Origin: Ustulina deusta
Lineage: Eukaryota > Ascomycota > Sordariomycetes > Xylariales > Xylariaceae
Assembly: GCA_023159155.1 (NCBI GenBank)
Contig: JAJNNX010000075.1
Coordinates: forward strand, 62,001-126,000
Length of the DNA stretch: 64,000 nt
Direction: 5' to 3'
Part shown: in pieces, positions 22,019 to 33,092 of the stretch
How positions within the stretch are numbered: the stretch's first letter is position 1
Layout of the letters: every line of letters begins with the position of its first letter
Program-made: the position numbers and the translations under genes
The notes under the pieces: generated by a model
Seen by the model: only the letters and a program-made list of their open reading frames with translations
What the model was told of the DNA's origin: nothing
Databases searched by the model: none

Positions 22019-22908
22019 CCTTCATACGTTATTACCGGAGTTTCGAGGGGCCTAGGGAGTTGCTATGAGATCATTGTCTCCTGCATTGAACAACCTAACT
22101 AATTAACCCCGTAATGGGAGTTTATGAAACAAATCTCTAATGACCCGGCCAATACGTCATTGGCATTGCCCGCAACAAGCCGCTTATATTTCATCAATGG
22201 ATCAATTTGATGGCGTTGGGGCTACGTGAGTCAAACGTCCCGGTCATTGTTTGGTGAATCCTTTCTCCTCTCACAATTCCATTCAAGCTTAGCTAATAAG
22301 GCACAACAAAATAAACAGGAGTCAGCAGCCACAGGTACTCTCGGACAAGTTCCACAAGTCAACTGAGGTCAACGTGCTAGCCAACATCTACCTCTATAAC
22401 TTATTTCTGCCCCAAATCCTCAAGGGATCTGTCAAGAATGTCGTAAGGATCACCAGCGGCATAGCTGACATTGACTGGATCAACAATTACGAAATCGAAG
22501 AGCTTGCTGTGAATGCCATGAGCAAGGCAGCTTTGAATGTCGTCACGGCCAAGTTTAGTGCCCAATACAAGAGGGAGGGTGTGCTTTTCTTGAGTGTTTG
22601 CGCGGGGTTGGTGGATACAGGCCACTTTGTTGAGCGTACAGTTAGCCCGCAGTTCTTTCAGTCAACGTTAAGGTTCCCTGCGAATTGTAACTAACCCCCT
22701 CTCCTCTCTGGCAATTCCCGAACAGCAAACTCAGCTAGAAGTAATAATGGCTAGGTTCGGCAAGTATTCACGAAGTTTTAAGGGTCCTATCACGCCGACA
22801 GAGTCCGTTGAGGCAATCTTGTCCGTTGTGGATAACTCGAGTATTAGGAAGGGTGGTGGTCGTTTCTTATCACACTTTGGCAATAGGCAGTGGCTACAAG
22901 ATATATAA
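22019..22908 (+). pseudogene. Short-chain dehydrogenase relic
   Basis: Begins with MPSYVITGVSRGLG, a Rossmann glycine motif, and continues in broken frames with FMKQISNDPANT and VIGIARNKPL. The middle, including the expected NAG segment, is missing or unreadable. From 22360 the frame is open again through VNVLANIYLYNLFLPQILKG, then the region of the catalytic site reads VNAMSKAALNVVTAKFSAQY. Here the family has YSxSK, so the catalytic Tyr is replaced by Asn. A possible intron at about 22667-22725 leads to the C-terminus FGKYSRSFKGPITPTESVEA and a stop at 22908. It belongs to the C-factor-like SDR family of fungi. Non-functional. Confidence 0.75.
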
Positions 22909-24963
22909 TATTACTCGGATAACAGCTATCTAGCATGCCGGTGCATGTGTTCGACATACAGGTAAAACCGTACCGAGGCCAGATAAAACATCCTGCACTA
23001 ACGCCCTATTTCCTCCCCGAATCTAAATCGTCTTTTTGCTGTAGGTATGCCGATTAAGTGGCTATAAGATAATTATTATATTTATGAAGTAGTCATACTC
23101 TTGCCGTCTACCTATGTACATAGAGTACTGGACACAATCTGCTAAATATCATTCAGCCTTAGCGAATAACAGCAAGCCCCATAAACTCGTGTAACACAAT
23201 AAGCAAACCAATCAGGGGGGGAGATTGTTTAGCCCTGAAGCACCCAGCCGTGTAGGTTTGTTCCCAATATGATTTTCGCCACCTTGCGTATCTCATGGCA
23301 CAACTGATGCTGTGGCGCTTAACGGGAGGAACGTGAAGGCCACATGGTTGTAAGGATCCAAGCGAGCGTCCCACACTGGTAGCGACTCTGTAGGATATTC
23401 GCTTTCACATACTCATGGAGCACGTGTGACAGAGAAGCTGCCACAAAGTCTAACCAGGCGTGGGGAAAGTTTGTCTAGACACTCAATAATATATTTTCAC
23501 GGGCATAATTATTACGACTAAGGAGGACTCTAAGGTATCTCGGTCCAATCACAAACTGACATGATGACTATATCATTCGCTCCACCACCGCACAAATGTC
23601 GTGAATCACTGCAGCGCGGATGAAGGGGTAGATCCCGGTCGAAATGGTGATAAAGCACTCGGATAGAAATTGCCATAACTCTCCTCGAGAACTATCTAGA
23701 TCTGTATGACCTTCCTAATTATTAGAACACAAAGCAGCCTCGATATTTATACATAATTTCACGTTCGTTTATATGTGTTAGAGGATAAGTCCAAAACGGA
23801 TTCCCCTTGCAAATGCAGACATCACCAGAACCTAACTCACGTACTGCACGCCATCATCTTAATATGTATTCTCGCGTCCATAGCATGCGCCACATACCCC
23901 GTTAAGCCGAACACAAGAAGAAACGATTACTACATAACATGCGTTACAGCAGAAGTCTTAACACACTATATAAATTCATCTCAGACATATTGTACAGACC
24001 ATGGAATGCTGTACACCAACAACTAGATCGCGTGCCATGGGCTAAATTCGTAAAGAATACAAGTCAAGGATTCACTTACATGCGATCAAGTCAGTCAGTT
24101 GATAAAGCGACGGTTTAACAGTGGTGGTCAAGCTGCGGCCTGCTGAGAGTAGTAAGCTATGTGCTGGGTAGGCTGGCGAGACCGATAGTTAAGGTGTTCA
24201 ATTGAAAACATGAGCGATAAACTTGGAATTGTAGAAACCAATCTGCCATTATGGTGAAGTTAGAAATGTGTGAGAGGTGAAGAAAAGCTCAATTAATAGA
24301 TTCTCTGTGAATACATCGCGAGGACGGAGGTCTAATATTGATACCGAGGGCATGGCGTATTAGGTGAAGAATGCAGCAGACTACCTAGGTTATCCAAGAA
24401 TCATATATGAGTAGGCTAAGTACTCAAGTAGGTAGGCATAACTGCAAAATATCGTTTACTGTAGATGGGAACCCCCCAAAAGGCGGCGTTGAAAAAGGTC
24501 CTCTGCCTCTTCAGCTAGATCTGGATACGGCGTATCGCAGCGGCAGTGCCGCCCGGACGCTAGCCTCGATAGGGGCATATAGTGGCCAAGCCTCGCCAAG
24601 CCAGCCCAAAACTTAGCGGATGTGCGCTAAATATAGTACCATACACAGCGCTAGGAGATACAGATGTGCTGTAGCAGCCCTACTGCTGACACGGGGAATT
24701 CCTGATGACGTAACATGGCATGTCAGGCTCACTGTAGGAAACAGACTCCGATCATACCATGGCGATGCAGGAACGGAGTGGATGAGATGCTATCAAGGTA
24801 CTTATAGACCAGTTGTTCGCAGCGTATGTGTATATATATACTATGTAGCCTTAGTGTCTCCCTTTCGACAGGCTCGACACCTTTCGTCATTGTTTATCAA
24901 AACTCTCTCCAACCGCACGCAACAAACCCCGAACAACGATTAGCATATAATACGAGATAGAAG
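22909..24963. other. Long gap without recognisable gene
   Basis: Only short unsupported open stretches are seen (for example 23775-24026 and 24620-24943). A run of alternating T/A near 24830-24842 is a possible TATA region for the next gene. Confidence 0.5.
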
Positions 24964-25836
24964 ATGGGAAATCCAAGAGAGGCAGAGGCAGAGGCAGCAG
25001 CATTCAGTGCATCTGCTGACGGAGTGCCACCACCGCCATACGAAGAGACAAGCTACAACACGAGTGCGTACACGCCACCAGGGCCGGCTCCGTCATATGA
25101 TGCCGGCGGATCAAGCTCAGGGGCCGGGTCAATATCTGGCGTGAAGCGCAAGTTCCCGCCGGCGCTCAATGCCTATATGCAACTGGGGTTTACCAAGACA
25201 TTCCATCTCGGAGAGACGAAGGACGCGCCACTGTTTGCGGCGCGCATGCATTCGGGACTCACGAAAAACCCCGAGCTGGTGCTGTACGATGGTCCGAGTG
25301 AAAAGAGCGCCATCCTGGCCACGGCAACGCACGAATCCATGTGGAGATCGGGCTCTATCATAACGGTCCCCGCACGCGAAGGCGTGGCCCACGACAGCGA
25401 GAGCCAGCGGGTCGCCATGTCGGTTCCCAGGGTCCTGAAGCACAAAACCTACACATTCTCAGCCGACGTCGGCGTCGGCAAGGAGACGCGCCGCGAGGCG
25501 TTCGAATGGCGGTCTAGTCATGGCAGCGAGGTCCGGGAACTTGACGGCTACCGATGGGGGTGGAAGCTGGTGCGGCTGTCTAGCCAGACGGCCGGCGGCG
25601 GAGGAGACCGGGCGACACGAGGATCGGGCTCGACAAGCGATGGACTGGAGGTTGTTGCGGCGTGGGCACACAACAACAGCATGTCCATGACCAAGGCCTT
25701 CAAGTTCCAGCTCATGGGCAGCGCTCTGACGGGGATGCTGGGTGATCGCGGTGCCACATTGGCTCTCATTTCTGCGCTCAGGATATGGTTTTTGGAGCTC
25801 GCGACCTCGGGCGCGACAGTAGCAGCAGCAAGTTAA
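24964..25836 (+). CDS. PPxY-containing conserved fungal protein
   Basis: Intronless, 290 aa, starting at an ATG. Residues 1-60 are low-complexity (Ala, Pro, Ser, Gly) and carry a PPPPY motif at residues 22-26, a candidate WW-domain ligand of the kind used to recruit Rsp5-type ubiquitin ligases. Residues about 70-290 look folded, with alternating beta-like segments FTKTFHLGETKDAPLFAARM, GSIITVPAREG, HKTYTFSADVG and YRWGWKLVRL. The pattern reminds me of the LURP-one/tubby-like beta-barrel proteins of fungi, but that is only an impression. No signal peptide or membrane segment is seen. Codon usage is GC-rich and unlike the decayed region to its left, so the gene looks intact. Confidence 0.7.
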   Translation: MGNPREAEAEAAAFSASADGVPPPPYEETSYNTSAYTPPGPAPSYDAGGSSSGAGSISGVKRKFPPALNAYMQLGFTKTFHLGETKDAPLFAARMHSGLTKNPELVLYDGPSEKSAILATATHESMWRSGSIITVPAREGVAHDSESQRVAMSVPRVLKHKTYTFSADVGVGKETRREAFEWRSSHGSEVRELDGYRWGWKLVRLSSQTAGGGGDRATRGSGSTSDGLEVVAAWAHNNSMSMTKAFKFQLMGSALTGMLGDRGATLALISALRIWFLELATSGATVAAAS

Positions 25837-26636
25837 GTAGCCAATATTTTGAATACATGGTTAATATAGGTGTATTTTAGAGAATCGAAATCTGTGTCAT
25901 AGACATTTTCTGTCTAACCCTCGGGTTGTTTTTTAGATGATAGGTTAGGTCTACCTAGTCCTTACTACCTTTCGGTCCCTACACGGATATCTACTTACAT
26001 GCAGGTAGTGTAGGCATTTATAGGTTACTTAAGTAAGTACCTAGGTCGGGTCTAATTCGGTACCTAAGTAGCAATACTGCAGCTTATTCTTTCAAAGTTG
26101 CAGGTGCTCTGAGCGTTTTCAGTGTATGGGTACTGTAGCCTGTAGGCACGGTGAGACGAACACAACACCGGCCAGGTAGACTAGATAGATATGTACCCTA
26201 CATACAGGTACCTTTTGGCGAGCATTCAAGTTGTTACGCATCTACATACATACATACCGAGGTATGCAGATGGATGTCCTCTTAGGTATGCAAAGATACT
26301 ACCTTAGGGAGGTAGGTACCTAATTTTAATGCTTCCACGGGCAACAAAATACTATATTGGTACGTGGTACTCTATGTAGGTACCCAAGTACCAGCTCCCC
26401 TCCCTGTCGCATCATGCATCATGCATCATTCAATCATCAATACTTAGTTTTCTCCTCGGAAGTTGCAAACAACACCCTTTCCCTACCCCCCACCTCATTC
26501 CTGTTTCCTTTCTTGTCCATTGCTTTCCTCTTCCTCCTCCTCTTCCAAATCTTCCTTCATCTGTCACGATACTGCCGCCACACTTCAGGACCCCTCGGCA
26601 GCAGCTGACGCCCTCAACAGCAACAGTCACGGTAAA
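25837..26636. promoter_or_regulatory. TAGGTA/TACCTA-rich intergenic tract and CT-rich leader
   Basis: Between about 25940 and 26390 the words TAGGTA, TACCTA, GGTACC and CTAAGTA recur many times on both strands. A strongly pyrimidine-rich stretch at 26476-26560 lies just upstream of the next start codon, as in many fungal promoters. Confidence 0.55.
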
Positions 26637-28787
26637 ATGGAGGGCGGTTCAGACCCAGAACTCCTCGAGGATCTGCAACGCGATCTTGCTCGCAAGTATC
26701 GCACTCATGGACCCAGGCTCAAACAGCTATGGCGTGCCATGGAGCCAGCCCAGCGTGCGAAGGCTATGAGGGCTGGAACACCCGATGGCGTGGTGCTCCA
26801 GCACTCGCGAGATCCCTCCATGGGCAGCGTCTACAAATTCATGCCCGAGTGGAATCTCAGAGACGTCACTGCTGCTGGATCCGACTTCCTCCTGCGTATG
26901 CTTGAATACAGAGCCACCAAGTCTTTGGAGGAGCAGTACATTTCCGGATTCGACGACAACCCAGGAGATTACGAGCTCATCGTCGACATGATGCGTACAC
27001 GAAATCTACGACATGTTGGGTCTTTTCCAAACTGTTATACCTTCTTCATTGACCGGGAATACGGCAGGTCGTTTAGGATCCTCAAGGACAAGGAAGAGGC
27101 CCTCGCGGCATTCAAACCCGCACTCGACGCCGGTCTCTGTGTTCCTCAGTCCGTAGGCGAACTCATCCTCGCGAGGCAAACCTACCTCCTACAGTGCCTG
27201 AATATCATAGTCGAGGATATCCTAGAAGAGGCCTCGACCACGAGAAGCCAGAAGCAACTACCGAAGAAGTCTGTCGACGGAGCAGCAACGGCCCTGTCTA
27301 GGCTGACCATCAAATCCTCAACTCCCAAGCTCGATCTTCCTAGTATTCTAGAGATGGCCCTGGACCAGAAAGCTTCACTCGACGATAGCCTAGCCTTGGT
27401 TTGCACGGAGCCTGTTGTGCTTTCCCATCTCCTCAATAACTGGTTCTTCAGCAGGCCCGAATTAGTTGCCGACGAGAAAGGTCGGAGATTGCCCGCCCAC
27501 ACCGACAGGTTTATAAGTGGTGCGTTCCTCGATACCATCCACAACGCCGTCAAAGGCGCCGCCAACTGGAATTATATGTGTCGGCTATTGGAGCTTCTTA
27601 GGACATCGACAGACAAGTCTCATCGCGCAATCATTCTACAAGAGATCGCGAACGTCTGTCACCTCGAGTATAGCCGTGCACAGGCGATACTCAAGCGCCA
27701 AATGTCAATAGCGTCGGGGGCCCGGTGGTTTAAGCGGGTTTCTAATGCATATGACAATGGTAACGCACGTATCACCTTGAAGGGAAAACCAGAGACACTC
27801 GCTGCCGGTGACGAGCAGCTTCACTATCTATTGCGTCTTTGCCAGACCGAAGTCACCGCTTCAAAGGCTGTGGATTTCTTAACGAAACTAGGTGAACTAC
27901 ACAACACGCACCCCTCAAAGAGGGATGATCTAAAGTCAGGGGAGATTGACGCTCTTGGTGACTTAGCTGTCATCGTCGCCTTCATCCAATCGCTCTCGTC
28001 TACAGTTTCTACGCCCGCCTTCAATCGTAAAAAGGGGAAGCGATTTGTCTCCGGAGCCGCCGAGTTGGAGAACGAACTAAATCAAGTCAAACCTAAGATT
28101 GACCTTTCCGACTATGTTGTTCCTATCGACAACCTCCTCGAGCCAGGGGTAGCGGAGGCTGCATTGAAAGCATTTGACAAATTGATCATCGAGACAACGG
28201 GCACAAAATTAGGCTTTCTCTATCTGGATTTGATTGATGATTGTATCGCGACACTTCACGAGGACTTAACAGCGCTAGCCCGAGAAGAGGCTGCGAAAAA
28301 GACCGACAAAGAAACTAAGAGCGGGTACATCCCATTTCCTCCGGAAGCCCCCAAGGCCCCTGAAGTTCGCGTGCAGGAGAGACGGGAGAAACAGAAAACC
28401 CGACCAACACACTCACCCATCTACGAAATCTCCTCGGCTGATTTAGAAGCCGTCGCCGCTGCACAGGCCCCGCCACCACCCTCGAAGCCTTTCAAAGTCA
28501 AGTCTAGCACGGCTGAAGTCTTCTCGACATTGTTTAGTAAGGCGGAGTCCCGCGGGTCTGTCCCATGGACCAACTTCGAGGCAGCTTTGGCAGAACTGGG
28601 GTTTTCGGTAATGCCCAAATTCGGCTCTGTCTTCACATTCTATCCTCGGGAGGATATGGCTATTCAAAAGCCGCTCACACTGCACCGCCCACACAAGTCG
28701 CGCATTGAGGGATACATGTTGCTCGTCTTTGCTCGCCGTCTGAATCGACTCTATGGCTGGACAGAGGGGACGTTCCAGATGGCTTAA
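26637..28787 (+). CDS. Conserved fungal protein (annotated 'ipa protein' in relatives)
   Basis: Single exon, 716 aa from the ATG at 26637 (MEGGSDPELLEDLQRDL). The frame is open further upstream, but that part is Ser/Pro-rich leader. The protein is long, mostly alpha-helical and soluble, with conserved-looking blocks: GSVYKFMPEWNLRDVTAAGS near residue 65, MMRTRNLRHVGSFPNCYTFF near 120, and SRPELVADEKGRRLPAHTDR near 280. A basic/proline linker (RREKQKTRPTHS) precedes the C-terminal block STAEVFSTLFSKAESRGSVP with RPHKSRIEGYMLLVFARRLN. This last 90-residue block resembles a HicA-like/double-stranded-RNA-type fold that ends many such fungal proteins. The biochemical role is unknown. The gene looks fully intact. 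Confidence 0.75.
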   Translation: MEGGSDPELLEDLQRDLARKYRTHGPRLKQLWRAMEPAQRAKAMRAGTPDGVVLQHSRDPSMGSVYKFMPEWNLRDVTAAGSDFLLRMLEYRATKSLEEQYISGFDDNPGDYELIVDMMRTRNLRHVGSFPNCYTFFIDREYGRSFRILKDKEEALAAFKPALDAGLCVPQSVGELILARQTYLLQCLNIIVEDILEEASTTRSQKQLPKKSVDGAATALSRLTIKSSTPKLDLPSILEMALDQKASLDDSLALVCTEPVVLSHLLNNWFFSRPELVADEKGRRLPAHTDRFISGAFLDTIHNAVKGAANWNYMCRLLELLRTSTDKSHRAIILQEIANVCHLEYSRAQAILKRQMSIASGARWFKRVSNAYDNGNARITLKGKPETLAAGDEQLHYLLRLCQTEVTASKAVDFLTKLGELHNTHPSKRDDLKSGEIDALGDLAVIVAFIQSLSSTVSTPAFNRKKGKRFVSGAAELENELNQVKPKIDLSDYVVPIDNLLEPGVAEAALKAFDKLIIETTGTKLGFLYLDLIDDCIATLHEDLTALAREEAAKKTDKETKSGYIPFPPEAPKAPEVRVQERREKQKTRPTHSPIYEISSADLEAVAAAQAPPPPSKPFKVKSSTAEVFSTLFSKAESRGSVPWTNFEAALAELGFSVMPKFGSVFTFYPREDMAIQKPLTLHRPHKSRIEGYMLLVFARRLNRLYGWTEGTFQMA

Positions 28788-29103
28788 ATGGTAATAGGGC
28801 TATGGTAATGTTGAGTGAACCTAGGTTTTCGTGTCTTTAAATCAAATTTTATTGCGACCAATTGTAGATATAGGTGTGTATTATATCTCAATTCTACTTG
28901 GTCCGTGCAGTCGCAAATACTGCGTCGAGGATTTGATACGAAACCATCTACCGAGCCCACATGGCAAATAATACAAATTGTTCGTCTGAAAGACAAACTG
29001 GGACTAGCTGAGTTTGTGATGGACCGACCAAATTTGATCTCAGTCACTAAGTACATCTAACCTGCAGAATAATTAGGTGCGCCCCTGTTACGGAAAAACG
29101 ACG

Positions 29104-29130
29104 CCGTTAGTGCCGTGAAGGTACTAACGG
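29104..29130. repeat. Hairpin, 11-bp arms and 5-nt loop
   Basis: CCGTTAGTGCC / GGTACTAACGG with one G-T pair, loop GTGAA. Confidence 0.75.
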
Positions 29131-29210
29131 TATATCATCCACATCTCCGCGACAGCCCCGAATTAACGGTAACAAAAGCCCACTCCACCATGTTGCCTCT
29201 CTTACGGGTA

Positions 29211-29288
29211 TTAACATCGGTTAAACTTAAATGGCACTCACTATCAAGACTGATATATGTGCAGTTCTATACTGGGAACCGATGTTAA
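29211..29288. repeat. 12-bp perfect inverted pair
   Basis: TTAACATCGGTT at 29211-29222 and AACCGATGTTAA at 29277-29288 flank about 54 bp. Confidence 0.75.
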
Positions 29289-30168
29289 CCAAGGCTGCTA
29301 TATCTCGCGGATCACAATCTAATGAGAATAGACCCTGGTCAGACGGAAGAAGAATTAGCACATCAGCTCTCAGATATTTACACGGTCCCTCTTCACCTTA
29401 CCGCCGACAGCAAGTCGTGCCGAGTTATCTACTCCCAGCTTCTTAAATTGTTGTTGGGCAATCCGATGGCAACATTCTAGGTCTAGCACTCAGCCACCCA
29501 AATTCGTCATAGAGGTCGTAGAGCTGGAACGTGACGGTGAGAGCATGGAGAAGACTTTAACTCTGTCATCGCGAGTACTGCAGAAGATTAGCGAGATCTC
29601 AAGAGGGTATATTATCGTCTAAGAGCGGGTAAAGCGAAGGGTTTGCATAACGAACATTCAGAAGGATCCTTCTGGACTGCTCGGGTCGCGAGTCACCATT
29701 GCCTTAGATCTGTTTACCACCCCACTAGCTATCCCCTGTCATATAAACCATCGCGGAATCTCCGTGTAGGATTCGCCACTAGTGTATAGATTGGCCTCGA
29801 ATCTAAGCTCAGCCGCGGATTCGATAGCGGGGACCAGGATGACATGCATTGGTTTGCCCGCCTTTCCATTCTGAAGAGATGGCGCGACGTCGGACCAGCA
29901 AGAGGGCGTGAACCTTTCCCGCGGGGAGAAGGACACCCGGGGCCATCATACGCTATGCTACGGTGTCATTAGAACTCCAATGCAATACCTAGTCTAGGGG
30001 CGCTGAACTTGGATAAGTATAACAGGGCAACCCATTGTGCTCAAGTCTCGATGCAATGACAAAGTGATCTCCTCATGATTATAGCTACTCCAAAACCATC
30101 CACACAATCACAGCAGCACCAACATCTCAGTCCTCATCTACTATTCGATATTCGACTTTGGAACGAAA

Positions 30169-31170
30169 ATGGCCTCACTCGAGGGATCTCAACCAGCTGA
30201 TCCAGAGCAGGAGCCCGCGCCGCTACCTGACTACATGACCGATCCCAATGCGGTTTTGAAAGATGCCAATGTGGAATGGAGGTATAAGAAACCTCCCGAT
30301 TACGCGAAAACGCGGAAATATTATTCAGAGAGTGTGTCTGACTACCTAATTCAACCTCTTTTTTGATCCGCCCCCCGATTCATCTGCCCCCCTTTTCTCG
30401 GCTCCTCGCATTTCATCCGATGCACACACCACAGCTCAAAACACAAGACCTAACAAAGTCACTCGGGCAGCCAAAACCCAGAACCACGCGGCCGGCAGCC
30501 TGCCCGAACTCGTCGAGAACCTCGTGAAGAACTGGGAGATCGAGGCATCGTTCAAGACGCGGCTGTCCGACTGGCGGACCGTGGACTTCGCGCGATACAG
30601 CTTCGCCGTGAACGATCTAGAGCCGGTGTCGGCGTCGGAGATGCTGCGCGTGGGCACGTACAACGCGATCATCGGGCCGGGGGAATACTACGACCCCGAA
30701 TCGATGGACTTCGGGTCGAGCCACAAGACGTTCAAGCGCATGATGCCGACGTTTGCTTGGGAGGTGCTGGAGGTGTATACAGAGCCGCCGGCGGTTTCGT
30801 TCAAGTGGCGGCATTGGGGGGAATTCAAGGGGGATTACAGTGCGGTTAATGCGTAAGTGAAAAAACCCCGTGCGTCGCGAGGATTTTAAATGGTGGGCGG
30901 TGGGCGGTGGGCGGTGTGCGACGGGAATCGCTAATGACGCGGCGCAGTGCTGGCGAGAAGGTCGCGGTTTCGGCGAACGGGCGGGTCATCGACATCACGG
31001 GCGTCACGGTGGCGCACTTGAATAAGGCGATGCAGGTCACGAAGCTGAAGACGTGGTTTGACTCCAACGAGATGTTCCGGCAGATGGACCCAAGTAACCA
31101 GGCCGTTAGGATACCAATGGCTAGCTGCCCGATAGTAGGTGGAGGTAGTGACGATTCTACGGCTGCTTGA
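30169..31170 (+). CDS. Pathogen-related protein (SnoaL/NTF2-like)
   Basis: Three exons, 30169-30331, 30471-30852 and 30948-31170, give 255 aa with all phases consistent. Intron 1 (139 bp) has a GTGTGT donor, a CTAAC branch at 30450-30454 and a GGCAG acceptor. Intron 2 (95 bp) has GTAAGT, CTAAT and GCAG. The protein matches the 'pathogen-related protein' family shared by fungi and plants, with LPDYMTDPNAVL at the N-terminus, HAAGSLPELVENLVKNWEIE, SSHKTFKRMMPTFAWEVLEV, FKWRHWGEFKGDY and TWFDSNEMFRQM. It is expected to form a cone-shaped SnoaL-like fold, with no signal peptide. The function of the family is undefined; plant members are induced by pathogens. Exons 2 and 3 are much more GC-rich than exon 1. 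Confidence 0.85.
30894..30916 (+). repeat. GTGGGCG heptamer repeat inside intron 2
   Basis: About three GTGGGCG units in the second intron of the pathogen-related gene. Confidence 0.7.
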
Positions 31171-33092
31171 CACGCTGACACGGTGTTGAGCGTTGCGTGA
31201 GCTGGATTTGGTCATGCCGGGGAGGAGCTAAAATATAATAGGCTGAATAGTTGGGAGACATGACCGGTATCCAGAGCTGGGGCGTGCCACCATGTTGAAT
31301 GGGAACATGTCTGATGTTGCTACACGGGTAAGCCGAGGGATATCGAACCACATGGGATGTTCGGAAATTTGTCAAGTTTATTTCACAAATCACCTATTTG
31401 ACTAGTACGAAGAGATCATTATCCATGCCACAGATGGGCATGCCTCGTCGCGGATCTCGAAAGGAAGAAGCTTGTACAGCTCGCAGATACCAGTGTTCTT
31501 CGAGGGATACTCGTGCATTATCAAAAGACTAAGCTGTAATGAGATGAGGCTACTTATATATTACTTACATAGCATTTGTAGAGGGACAAGACAAGGTAGG
31601 TCTTAGGGAGTGGGGATTTCCTCGACGATCACCTTGCCGATTACTTAGGTTGCCCGCTTATGCCGCCGAGGTGATTCATCACATACGCGGGGCAGCTTGT
31701 ACGGCATGCCACTGAAAGTAAGAACCAAGTGAGTGAGAGAAGAAGGCAGAGCTAGAGACGTTTTGACAAGAAGGAGATATTTGGAAAGACGTCTTTGGAA
31801 CATCCCTCCCCTTTATCCTTGTCGATTCAGCCATAGGGATATATATCTATCTCTCCTAATTTCGAAGTTCTGATCACTGGCAGTGTTAGAAATGATGTGG
31901 GGGAATTCCACCAGAATACCGTTTGGATGTTCCTTTCCGGATGGAATCTCAGGATAGATAGCCTTTCCACAACTATATAAGTAGGCAACAATTTCTCTAC
32001 TTTGTATGTAGAATAGGACTTACACCAGAGCTCAATAAAGCACTGGAATTGGCTTTAGAAACTCGCTGTTGGATGCACCGGTTCAATTCCATTGTATGTA
32101 CCCTAACCCGCTAGAAATGGCTAATATCGTGACAGAAGGGGAAATTTAGATGTGGAATTTATTGGTTGACTGTTAGCTACTGCTTCTCGAGGCGGGGTTC
32201 TGCATGCGTGTTTAGATACGGTAAGTAGCATCTATTCATATACACCTCCCCGCGTTTTTTCCTGCAGGTTCTGTTGTAACTGTGGTGGATTGTCTTGCTA
32301 GAAAAGAGAGAGAACTTAGAGTAATACTGGCTACCTAGGTAGGCTAGATAATTTTGACAGAGCCGTAAGAACGTCGTTGGTGAAGATAATGAATATATAT
32401 GCATGTCCAAACAGTACACTGCGTCAATATACTGTATTTCATTCATGTGGCCCAGTCCATGGACATAAAAACCTCCGAAAGATGACAGATATAAAGCGAC
32501 ATGAATCTGCAAAAATGCGGCGTGGAATATATAGGAAATAAAAGCTTCAGGTTACCCAAGAGTGTAAAAATACAAAGGCCCACATGTTTCTATATATGCT
32601 TCTATATTGCCGGGTGGGGTTAGTGCAATGTGTCTCCACACCTGCACTTTTAAGCATGTGGATCCTTCTTGGCTCCAAGCAGCGATAGTGCAGCAGCCAA
32701 TGAAAGGCGAAAGAGAGCTATCAGATAAAGCATGATAACGTCATTGATGACAGAGATCCCTGCAAACCGCAGATCTCCCGCAAGGCTGATGCATTTTTTT
32801 TTCTTTTTTTTCTTTTGGTTTTTTTTTAGCGCTAAAGGTACCTACAATTTAATTAATACTGTTCGAGGCTGAACCAAGTGAGTACCAGGACCCCTCAACA
32901 TCTATCTCATCTCGTCTCCAATATAAAGTGGCCAAACCACGCCGAGCCCGGGCCATGAAGTCTTGCCCTCGGGTCAATTGAAATCATCGCCATCGTTGGA
33001 CACAATGACCTGCAGGACAACCAAACAGCCCAATCCAAGCCCACCATAAAAGCCAGCCCGTCGGCTCAAAACCAACGGAATCGATCGCACGA
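31171..33092. other. Intergenic gap, nothing firm recognised
   Basis: A T-rich run occurs at about 32793-32830. A minus-strand open stretch near 31410-31530 reads LMHEYPSKNTGICELYKLL and looks protein-like, but has no start, splice support or family. The MTG1 promoter lies at the right end. Confidence 0.45.

Larger units (their letters stand above)
28788..30168. other. Intergenic region with inverted repeats
   Basis: No gene recognised. Contains an 11-bp-arm hairpin at 29104-29130 and a 12-bp inverted pair at 29211-29222 and 29277-29288. Confidence 0.5.
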
